From Porphyromonas sp. (GTDB taxonomy: Bacteria > Bacteroidota > Bacteroidia > Bacteroidales > Porphyromonadaceae), in assembly GCA_003640335.1 (NCBI GenBank), contig RBKG01000160.1, positions 1 through 5,097 on the forward strand: a DNA stretch of 5,097 nt. The letters run 5' to 3'. Shown piece by piece: positions 1-5,097 of this stretch. The position numbers and the translations under genes are program-made. Numbering within the stretch: position 1 is the first letter of the stretch; the number at the start of each line of letters is the position of its first letter. The notes beneath the pieces are model-generated. The model did not search any database and was not told where the DNA came from. It worked only from the letters and a program-made list of their open reading frames with translations.

Positions 1-1286
1 AAGTCAATATGACGTTTGGCTATTATATCTAAACTAAAAGGTTCTGCCGAACGCTTACAAGTGTTCTCATCAATAAGTCCGTCCCTAACATCATCAAGAA
101 GCCTTAGCACTGCCTGCGCCATTTCCTTAGGATTGTAATCCGATACCAAATATCCATTCACTCCATTCTGAATAATATCCTCCGGACCATAAGACTTGAA
201 CGCTAATACGGGTGTGCCTTGATTAAGGCTCTCAACGAGAGTAAGCCCGAAGGTTTCAAAGATAGAAGTCGAGAGCGTGACACTTGCTAGCCTATATAGG
301 TCTTGTAGCTCTATTCCGTTTTTGCGTCCTAGATAATGTGTGGGTATCGCAATATCATTCAATAAGGATTTATCTACTAAATCCCCAACTAAAATTAACT
401 CTACCCTATCCTCTGTATGCACTTCTTCCAATAGTTGCTTCAGATACTGCATACTTTGAAGCAGGAGCTTAGGTCCTTTCACTTCATCATCAATACGAGA
501 GGCAACCAATAATAAGTAGCTAACATCAGGACAATACCACAGAGGCTGACTCGTTGAATTTTGATGATTATCTTGCTCTGCTGGTAAGGTTGGAGGAGGA
601 ATAGTTTGCACACATACCGCTGAATTAGCTAAGAGCTTACTCTTTATCAAGAGCTCCTGCTCACGACGACTAACCGTAATATAGGTGATATTCCCTTGAT
701 TAAATGCTTGCTTACGCTCAAATAATATTCGGCTATAGCAGGCTTTCTTACGGCTACTGCCTTGTAAAAGATGACAAGAATTACAACCTAATGAATACTC
801 TGGACACACAGAAATACCCGTTTCTTTGAAAAGAAAAGGCAGATGACAACCTCCCGTAACAGCCCACAAATCGTGCAAAGTCCACACAATAGGCTTGTTT
901 CCTTGAGTCAAATGAGTAATTGCTGATAATGACAACAAACCATGATTGACCCAATGCAAATGGATAATATCAGCCCACTCTATCCATGGATGCGTCCATG
1001 CTGGAGCGGCAACAGTAGCCGAACTAAATCGCCACAAAAAGTCTTTCTTAAAACCATTAGCTCGCACAATATCCATACGCTCTAATAGCTTATAGGCATT
1101 AGCTTTTGCCCGACCCAACAAACCCTTGCACACACTATCAATATAAGGAGCTCGGATATTCTTGGACGGGAATAAGGTTAGCATTCTAGCCTCAATACCC
1201 TCTTGCCTCAGTGCATACAACAAAGCTAGAGAAGCATGAGCAGCTCCCCCTCCCTCAATAGATGTGCAGAGTAATAGTACCTTCAC
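1..1286 (-). CDS. GT4-family glycosyltransferase (WcaC-like), C-terminus cut by window edge
   Basis: Reading the minus strand from a GTG at 1286 gives an uninterrupted frame of 428 codons that leaves the window still open. It begins MKVLLLCTSIEGGGAAHASL, the Rossmann strand and glycine-rich loop (G12-G14) of GT-B enzymes. HLHWVNHGLLS (109-119) and KPIVWTLHDLWAVTGGCH (131-148) are typical of the WcaC-like GT4 subgroup of Bacteroidetes polysaccharide loci. The C-terminal half has LILVGD (297-302) and the GT4 EX7E motif, E344 and E352 in FETFGLTLVESL, followed by GTPVLAF and GPEDII for nucleotide-sugar binding. Cysteines C147, C161, C168, C171 and C183 form a cluster. No signal peptide or membrane segment is seen, so it probably acts at the cytoplasmic face. 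GTG is the only reasonable start: an in-frame TGA lies 11 codons upstream with no ATG between. Donor and acceptor sugars cannot be told. Probably only a short tail is missing, judging from the usual family length. Confidence 0.93.
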   Translation of the reverse strand, partial: MKVLLLCTSIEGGGAAHASLALLYALRQEGIEARMLTLFPSKNIRAPYIDSVCKGLLGRAKANAYKLLERMDIVRANGFKKDFLWRFSSATVAAPAWTHPWIEWADIIHLHWVNHGLLSLSAITHLTQGNKPIVWTLHDLWAVTGGCHLPFLFKETGISVCPEYSLGCNSCHLLQGSSRKKACYSRILFERKQAFNQGNITYITVSRREQELLIKSKLLANSAVCVQTIPPPTLPAEQDNHQNSTSQPLWYCPDVSYLLLVASRIDDEVKGPKLLLQSMQYLKQLLEEVHTEDRVELILVGDLVDKSLLNDIAIPTHYLGRKNGIELQDLYRLASVTLSTSIFETFGLTLVESLNQGTPVLAFKSYGPEDIIQNGVNGYLVSDYNPKEMAQAVLRLLDDVRDGLIDENTCKRSAEPFSLDIIAKRHID

Positions 1287-1293
1287 TGTTGGT

Positions 1294-1321
1294 ATTATAT
1301 TATCTAAGTCTAATCATTCAA
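1294..1321 (-). promoter_or_regulatory. Possible promoter for the glycosyltransferase gene
   Basis: On the minus strand TTGAAT (1321-1316) and TATAAT (1299-1294) are separated by 16 nt, just downstream of the terminator. The TATAAT lies only 7 nt from the GTG start, so a transcript would be nearly or wholly leaderless. Bacteroidetes housekeeping promoters normally read TAnnTTTG, which is absent here, and the stretch is AT-rich, so the match may be chance. Confidence 0.2.
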
Positions 1322-1332
1322 CTCCTAATCAT

Positions 1333-1375
1333 AAAAAGAAAGCCCCTCTCCTTGTTCGCTTGGAGAGGAGCTTTC
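1333..1375 (-). terminator. Intrinsic terminator after the serC-serA-DUF1015 operon
   Basis: Bases 1338-1351 and 1362-1375 form a 14-bp stem with a 10-nt loop. On the minus strand the single non-Watson-Crick position is a U-G wobble, whereas on the plus strand it is a C-A mismatch. The minus-strand stem is followed directly by five U residues (1337-1333). It begins 24 nt past the DUF1015 stop codon, so it fits as the operon's 3' end and separates it from the glycosyltransferase gene. Confidence 0.87.
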
Positions 1376-1398
1376 ATCGGATTTTTGAACAATTTATC

Positions 1399-2646
1399 CT
1401 AAACTAGCTCATGAATAACTAAGCCAGAACGAAGTTTAGGTTCAAACCATGTTGTCTTAGGAGGCATGATATTTCCCGAATCGGCAATATCAATAATCTG
1501 TTGCATTGAAACTGGATAAAGAGCTAATGCTACACGCATCTCACCGCTATCAACCCTGCGAGCAAGCTCTCCTAAACCACGTATTCCGCCTACAAAGTCT
1601 ATGCGCTTATTACTACGTAAATCTCGTAGGTCTAGGATTTCATCTAGGATTAGATTAGACGAAATAGTAACGTCAAGGACTCCGATAGGGTCATGGTCAT
1701 CATAAGTACCCGGCTTAGCTGTGAGCGAATACCAGTTACCACTCAAGTACATAGAGAAATTGTGAAGTGCCTGAGGTTTATAAATCTCTGTACCCTTCTT
1801 CTCTACCTCAAAATGAACATTAAGCTTGGCTAGGAACTCTTCATCAGTCAATCCATTAAGGTCTTTAACCACACGGTTATAGTCGATGATAGTCAATTGG
1901 TCATCAGGGAAGCATACAGCCATAAAGTAGTTGTACTCTTCATCGCCTCTATGATTAGGATTTTGCTTTGCCTTCTCTGCACCCACAAGAGCTGCCGCTG
2001 CCGAACGATGGTGTCCATCAGCGATATAAAGAGCAGGCATCTGAGCGAACAATTCAGTGATGCGAGCTATATCAGCTTTATCACTGATAACCCAGAACTG
2101 ATGTCCGAAACCATCATGCTCTGCTACGAAATCGTAGACAGGATTAGTCGCTGTGTACTTAGCTACAATAGCATTCACTTCCGCATTACTTGGGTAAGCA
2201 AAGAATACCGGCTCAATGTTAGCATTATTCACTCGGACATGCTTCATACGGTCCTCTTCCTTATCCCGACGCGTTAGCTCATGCTTCTTAATCACACCAT
2301 TGAGATAATCATCAACATAAGCACCTACCACAAGACCATACTGAGTCTTGCCATTCATCGTTTGGGCATAGACGTAGTAAGACTCTTCTTCATCTTGCAC
2401 TAACCAGCCATTCCGACGAAAGAGCGCAAAGTTTTCCGCTGCCTTATCGTAGACTTGAGGTTCGTGTTCGTCTGTTCCTACAGGGAAATCAATCTCTGGT
2501 CTGATGATACGATAGAGTGACATCTCATTACCTTCAGCTTCAGCACGAGCTTCGGCACTGTTAAGCACATCGTAAGGACGGGAAGCGACTCTCTCAACTA
2601 AATTTTGCGGAGGACGTATCCCCTTAAAAGGTTTGATAGTAGCCAT
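1399..2646 (-). CDS. DUF1015-family protein, third gene of the serine operon
   Basis: A 415-residue protein with ATG start and TAG stop. It is recognised as DUF1015 (COG4198-like) from the N-terminal IKPFKGIRP (4-12) and VASRPYDVLNSAEAR (20-34), the SLYRIIRPEIDFP segment (43-55), the charged KKHELTRRDKEEDRMKH block (120-136), ADGHHRSAAA (209-218), DFVGGIRGLGEL (350-361) and the terminal MPPKTTWFEPKLRSGLVIHEL (394-414). Length is normal for the family and the ORF is intact. No signal peptide or membrane segment is visible, so it is presumably cytoplasmic. It follows serA by 38 nt with no terminator between, so co-transcription is likely. The biochemical role is unknown. The DGHHR motif resembles the DGxHR motif of ParB/sulfiredoxin-fold proteins, which include the free-serine kinases SerK and SbnI. 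That resemblance and the operon context suggest, but do not show, a function on serine or phosphoserine. Confidence 0.93.
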   Translation of the reverse strand: MATIKPFKGIRPPQNLVERVASRPYDVLNSAEARAEAEGNEMSLYRIIRPEIDFPVGTDEHEPQVYDKAAENFALFRRNGWLVQDEEESYYVYAQTMNGKTQYGLVVGAYVDDYLNGVIKKHELTRRDKEEDRMKHVRVNNANIEPVFFAYPSNAEVNAIVAKYTATNPVYDFVAEHDGFGHQFWVISDKADIARITELFAQMPALYIADGHHRSAAAALVGAEKAKQNPNHRGDEEYNYFMAVCFPDDQLTIIDYNRVVKDLNGLTDEEFLAKLNVHFEVEKKGTEIYKPQALHNFSMYLSGNWYSLTAKPGTYDDHDPIGVLDVTISSNLILDEILDLRDLRSNKRIDFVGGIRGLGELARRVDSGEMRVALALYPVSMQQIIDIADSGNIMPPKTTWFEPKLRSGLVIHELV

Positions 2647-2684
2647 GATAATATCGAATGAATAGATTAGTCTTGTGTTATTCC

Positions 2685-3608
2685 TTACTTGTTAAGGCGG
2701 AAACGTTCGTTACCTTCCTTAATGAAGCCTACAATCTGACGAGCAGCAGCTAAGCCAGCGTTTGTGTTAGCTTCTGATGTCTGAGCACCCATTTTCTTAG
2801 GAGTAGCGAAATAGCGTTCACCCAAAGCCTCTACCATCTCTGCATGACAAGCAGGCTGAATATCCGTAAAGTAGCGCAAGTCTTCACGTTCTTTTAAGAC
2901 TTCTAGAAGCTCTGCTTCATTGATAATCTCCTTACGAGCTGTATTAACGAGTATAGCTTTCTTAGGCATTGAACCGACAAGAGCCTTTCCTATACTACCC
3001 TTAGTCTCAGGTGTAGCAGGGATATGCATAGAGACGATATCGCATGTAGCGAAAAGCTCTGCTTGTGTAGCGATAAAGTGAACACCTTCGGCCTCCATTT
3101 GCTCCTTGCTTGAGAATGGGTCATAAGCATACACTTCCATAGCTAGCCCCTTAGCGATACGAGCCACATTACGACCTGTTGCACCGAAAGCAAGTAATCC
3201 AATTTTCTTGCCCATAAGTTCGGTTCCTGAGGTACCATTAAAGTGATTACGGATACCGAAGAGAAGCATGCCCACAACAAGCTCTGCGACAGCATTGGCA
3301 TTCTGACCGGGTGTATTCATGACACATACACCGTGCTTTGTAGCTGCATCCAAATCTATATTATCATAGCCAGCACCTGCACGTACTACGATCTTAAGCT
3401 CCTTAGCTGCATCTAAAACTTCAGCGTCTATAATGTCACTGCGAACGATTATAGCCTGAACATCTGCAACAGCTTGCAATAGTTCACTCTTACTGCTATA
3501 CTTCTCTAGAAGAATAGTTTCAAAGCCAGCACCATCTAGAATAGCTCTGATACCGGATACCGCTGATGCTGCAAAAGGCTTTTCCGTAGCCAATAGTACT
3601 TTAGTCAT
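2685..3608 (-). CDS. serA: D-3-phosphoglycerate dehydrogenase, short form without ACT domain
   Basis: Oxidises 3-phosphoglycerate to 3-phosphohydroxypyruvate with NAD, the first step of serine synthesis. I chose the ATG at 3608 (MTKVLLATEKPF, 307 aa). The frame can be extended three codons to a TTG at 3617, but the ATG fits the family start better. Visible parts are the substrate-domain loop VVRAGAGYDNID (74-85), NTPGQNANAVAELVVG (98-113), the cofactor-domain loop AFGATGR (140-146) with acidic D163 after the second strand (suits NAD), and NTARKEIINE (222-231) with catalytic R225. E257 is the likely catalytic glutamate. Two departures from the textbook enzyme are seen: the first glycine of GxGxxG is A140, and the usual catalytic histidine of the TPH motif is K271 in TPKKMGAQTSEAN. 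To my recollection this lysine form is normal for Bacteroidetes and Entamoeba enzymes. The protein ends without an ACT or ASB regulatory domain, so classical serine feedback is not expected. Confidence 0.95.
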   Translation of the reverse strand: MTKVLLATEKPFAASAVSGIRAILDGAGFETILLEKYSSKSELLQAVADVQAIIVRSDIIDAEVLDAAKELKIVVRAGAGYDNIDLDAATKHGVCVMNTPGQNANAVAELVVGMLLFGIRNHFNGTSGTELMGKKIGLLAFGATGRNVARIAKGLAMEVYAYDPFSSKEQMEAEGVHFIATQAELFATCDIVSMHIPATPETKGSIGKALVGSMPKKAILVNTARKEIINEAELLEVLKEREDLRYFTDIQPACHAEMVEALGERYFATPKKMGAQTSEANTNAGLAAARQIVGFIKEGNERFRLNK

Positions 3609-3645
3609 AATCTGCAAAATAGTTTAGTTATATATCCTGATAGCA

Positions 3646-3680
3646 AGAAGCCCCTCACCCCAAAGAGTGAAGGGGCTTCT
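3646..3680 (-). terminator. Hairpin between serC and serA (partial terminator or processing element)
   Basis: Bases 3646-3658 (AGAAGCCCCTCAC) pair with 3667-3680, giving a 10-bp GC-rich stem AGAAGCCCCT/AGGGGCTTCT, one bulged base and three further CAC/GTG pairs. It lies 27 nt past the serC stop and 38 nt before the serA ATG. The sequence after the stem on the minus strand is TGCTATCAGG, not a run of U, so strong intrinsic termination is doubtful. It could lower serA and DUF1015 expression relative to serC, or protect the serC 3' end. No clear TAnnTTTG promoter is seen between it and serA, which favours read-through. Confidence 0.55.
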
Positions 3681-3706
3681 CCTTAGTTTAAAGTCATCGT
3701 AATCTG

Positions 3707-4774
3707 TTAGTGCTTACGCTCGAAGTCTCTCATTGTTTGGATTAGTGCTTCTACACTAGTTTTAGGTAGTGCATTGTAGAGAGAAGCACGGAATCCACCG
3801 ATAGAGCGGTGTCCCTTAATGCTTGACATACCTTGAGCAGTTGCATATTCTAGGTATTCCTTTTCAAGCTCCTTATATTCGTCATTCATAACGAAGCAAA
3901 CATTCATGATTGAACGGTCTTCAGGACGAACAGTTCCACGGAAGAGCTTATTTCTGTCTATTTCATCATAGAGCATTTGAGCCTTTTCGAGGTTCATACG
4001 CTCAAGCACCTTCACACCACCAAGTTCCTTGTACCACTTCATTGTCTGCAAAGCTACATATACAGGGAATACTGGAGGAGTATTGTACATAGACTCTTCT
4101 AGGTGAGAGCTATACTTGAGCATTGTTGGGATTACACGGTCTACTTGGTCTAGAGCAGACGTCTTAACAATGACAAAAGTAACCCCTGCAGGTGCGATAT
4201 TCTTCTGAGCACCACCATAGATTAGGTCATACTTGCTTACATCTACCGAGCGAGTGAAGATATCGCTACTCATATCCCCTACTAGGCGACATGGCACATC
4301 AATGTCTTCTCTAATCTCAGTACCATAAACAGTATTATTTGTTGTGATATGAAGATAGTCATAATCAGCTGTCACCTTATCCCAAGGCTTTGGATACCAA
4401 GAGTACAAGTCTTCTTTACTTGAACCAAGCACATCTACTTGACCAAAGAGCTTAGCTTCTTTAATAGCCTTATTAGCCCACGTACCTGAATCGATATATG
4501 CAGCCTTTGTCTTAAGCAAGTTCATTGGCACTTGTGCAAACTGAAGGCTTGCACCACCACCAAGGAAAAGAACTTCATAACCTTCTGGGATATCAAGGAG
4601 TTCTTTCATGAGTTCGCGAGCTTCTCTCATCGTTGCTGAGAATTCTTTGCTGCGGTGGCTTACTTCAAGAATAGATAGACCTGTTCCGTTATAGTTCAGA
4701 ACTGCCGAAGCGGCATCACGGATAACGCTCTCATCTAGTATCGATGGTCCAGCGGAAAAATTATGCTTCTTCAT
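3707..4774 (-). CDS. serC: Phosphoserine aminotransferase
   Basis: PLP-dependent class V aminotransferase. It converts 3-phosphohydroxypyruvate and glutamate to O-phosphoserine and 2-oxoglutarate, the second step of serine synthesis, in the cytoplasm. The same family often also acts in pyridoxal phosphate synthesis. The 355 residues show the full family pattern: NFSAGPSIL (5-13), [16 protein letters not shown] (30-45), the phosphate-binding GGGASLQFA (72-80), [10 protein letters not shown] (144-153), DMSSDIFTR (167-175), the PLP-lysine segment [12 protein letters not shown] (186-197) with K191 as Schiff-base lysine, and [15 protein letters not shown] (321-335). Length is normal for SerC and the ORF is intact. 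The ATG at 4774 is preceded by an AT-rich stretch without a Shine-Dalgarno sequence, as usual in Bacteroidetes. It is the first gene of the transcription unit and is preceded by a leader of about 235 nt. Confidence 0.97.
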   Translation of the reverse strand: MKKHNFSAGPSILDESVIRDAASAVLNYNGTGLSILEVSHRSKEFSATMREARELMKELLDIPEGYEVLFLGGGASLQFAQVPMNLLKTKAAYIDSGTWANKAIKEAKLFGQVDVLGSSKEDLYSWYPKPWDKVTADYDYLHITTNNTVYGTEIREDIDVPCRLVGDMSSDIFTRSVDVSKYDLIYGGAQKNIAPAGVTFVIVKTSALDQVDRVIPTMLKYSSHLEESMYNTPPVFPVYVALQTMKWYKELGGVKVLERMNLEKAQMLYDEIDRNKLFRGTVRPEDRSIMNVCFVMNDEYKELEKEYLEYATAQGMSSIKGHRSIGGFRASLYNALPKTSVEALIQTMRDFERKH

Positions 4775-4909
4775 AACAAATGAATTATATGTTGCTATTT
4801 ATAAATTACTCTTCACATTCAGACTACCTAAAACCCTAGAAACAAAAAGAAACCGAATAAGCTCCTTCGCTCTGGACTTTGCAGAAGATGTTTATAGCAA
4901 GGCTTTGAT

Positions 4910-4939
4910 TTAGATAATCAGGGAGGATTTATGCTCCAT
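4910..4939 (-). CDS. Candidate leader peptide MEHKSSLII with tandem serine codons
   Basis: A nine-codon ORF (ATG at 4939, TAA at 4910-4912) in the serC leader encodes MEHKSSLII. Codons 5 and 6 are UCC UCC. The ATG follows CUAACA, an A-rich context like that of many Bacteroidetes starts. A tandem of the end-product amino acid's codons ahead of its biosynthetic operon is the usual sign of a ribosome-mediated attenuator. ORFs this short arise by chance, and serine has six codons, so this is a candidate only. Confidence 0.25.
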   Translation of the reverse strand: MEHKSSLII

Positions 4940-4955
4940 TGTTAGAGCTACGCAA

Positions 4956-4991
4956 TCACCCTAATACCGAAAGCGACAAAGCTAGTGACAT
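4956..4991 (-). CDS. Candidate leader peptide MSLALSLSVLG with three serines
   Basis: An 11-codon ORF (ATG at 4991, TGA at 4956-4958) encodes MSLALSLSVLG with serine codons UCA, UCG and UCG at positions 2, 6 and 8. It starts about 20 nt from the predicted transcript 5' end and stops 16 nt before the second short ORF. AUAAC precedes the ATG, similar to the second ORF. It is enclosed by the CUAuCGCA/UGCGUAG stem, so translation would open that stem. It could be chance; its support is serine content and position only. Confidence 0.25.
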   Translation of the reverse strand: MSLALSLSVLG

Positions 4992-5016
4992 GTTATGCGA
5001 TAGTCTTTATATAGAG

Positions 5017-5047
5017 CAAAGGTAGTATATAGTATTATAACAAACAA
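5017..5047 (-). promoter_or_regulatory. Bacteroidetes-type promoter of the serC operon
   Basis: The minus strand reads TACCTTTG at 5024-5017, a full match to the Bacteroides -7 consensus TAnnTTTG. TTG at 5047-5045 and TTTG at 5044-5041 lie 20 and 16 nt upstream, so a -33 element is present; the 20-nt spacing of the former is closer to the usual value. Transcription would start near 5010. The flanking 5048-5097 is very AT-rich and holds no gene or clear opposite-strand promoter. Confidence 0.65.
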
Positions 5048-5097
5048 TAACTTTTAGCATTTTGACTAAACATTTTATTTTCAACACATTATTTTCA

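Larger units (their letters stand above)
4775..5016 (-). promoter_or_regulatory. Long serC 5' leader, candidate cis-regulatory RNA
   Basis: This gene-free stretch lies between the predicted promoter and the serC ATG. On the minus strand I see four elements. A stem CUAuCGCA/UGCGUAG (5003-4996 with 4954-4948) has 7 bp and one bulge and encloses the first short ORF. A hairpin GCUCU/GGAGC (4948-4944 with 4937-4933) has the second short ORF's AUG in its loop and 3' arm. A bulged stem AAGCCUUGCU/AGCGAAGGAGCUU (4905-4896 with 4871-4859) follows. A U-rich tract (4852-4838) then lies about 80 nt before serC. GCUCU could also pair with AGAGC (4873-4869) or GGAGC (4865-4861), so alternative folds are possible. 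I recognise no known riboswitch class. Leader length depends on the predicted promoter being right. Confidence 0.4.

Noticed and set aside
284..472. 62-codon plus-strand ORF
   Set aside because: It lies wholly inside the minus-strand glycosyltransferase frame, which has clear family motifs here (EX7E region); the plus-strand product resembles nothing I recognise.
1897..2277. 126-codon plus-strand ORF
   Set aside because: Antisense shadow of the DUF1015 gene, covering its conserved ADGHHR and KKHELTRRDKEEDR segments; no domain in the plus-strand translation.
3609..3617. Three-codon N-terminal extension of SerA from a TTG
   Set aside because: The ATG at 3608 gives MTKVLLATEKPF, matching the usual family start; TTG initiation would be unusual.
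3910..4092. 60-codon plus-strand ORF
   Set aside because: Antisense shadow of serC's C-terminal half with no recognisable features.
5061..5097. Possible plus-strand promoter (TTTG at 5061 with TATTTTC-like boxes) for a divergent gene beyond the window
   Set aside because: The -7 boxes lack the final G and the spacings (about 11 or 25 nt) are wrong; expected by chance in AT-rich DNA.
1..5097. CRISPR arrays, insertion sequences, tRNA or rRNA genes, attachment sites
   Set aside because: No direct repeat series, transposase frame, inverted-repeat element ends or tRNA-like cloverleaf was seen on reading either strand.

Overview
The window looks like chromosomal DNA from a Bacteroidales bacterium, possibly Porphyromonas or a relative. 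This rests on the compact serC - serA - DUF1015 gene order, the short SerA with a TPKKMGAQT C-terminal signature, a TAnnTTTG-type promoter, and starts preceded by A-rich sequence rather than Shine-Dalgarno sites. The genus is a guess; the order is more secure. All four protein-coding genes lie on the minus strand, so transcription runs from high to low coordinates.

Layout from right to left: an AT-rich stretch (5048-5097); a good Bacteroidetes-type promoter (5017-5047); an untranslated leader of roughly 235 nt (4775-5016); serC (phosphoserine aminotransferase); a hairpin in the serC-serA gap; serA (D-3-phosphoglycerate dehydrogenase); a DUF1015 protein 38 nt further on; a strong intrinsic terminator (1333-1375); and a GT4-family glycosyltransferase that starts at a GTG and runs off the left edge of the window.

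SerA and SerC catalyse the first two steps of phosphorylated L-serine synthesis (3-phosphoglycerate to 3-phosphohydroxypyruvate to O-phosphoserine). The phosphatase SerB is not in the window. The DUF1015 protein has no proven function, but its position as third gene of the operon and its ADGHHR motif suggest a link to serine or phosphoserine. The glycosyltransferase is separated by the terminator and probably belongs to a different, surface-polysaccharide unit.

The least explained part is the serC leader. It holds two very short ORFs, one with three serine codons in 11 and one with a tandem UCC UCC. Around them are a bulged stem, a small hairpin and competing GCUCU/GGAGC/AGAGC pairings upstream of a U-rich tract. 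SerA lacks a C-terminal ACT-type regulatory domain, so a serine-responsive leader would make biological sense. This is an inference from one sequence and needs comparative support.
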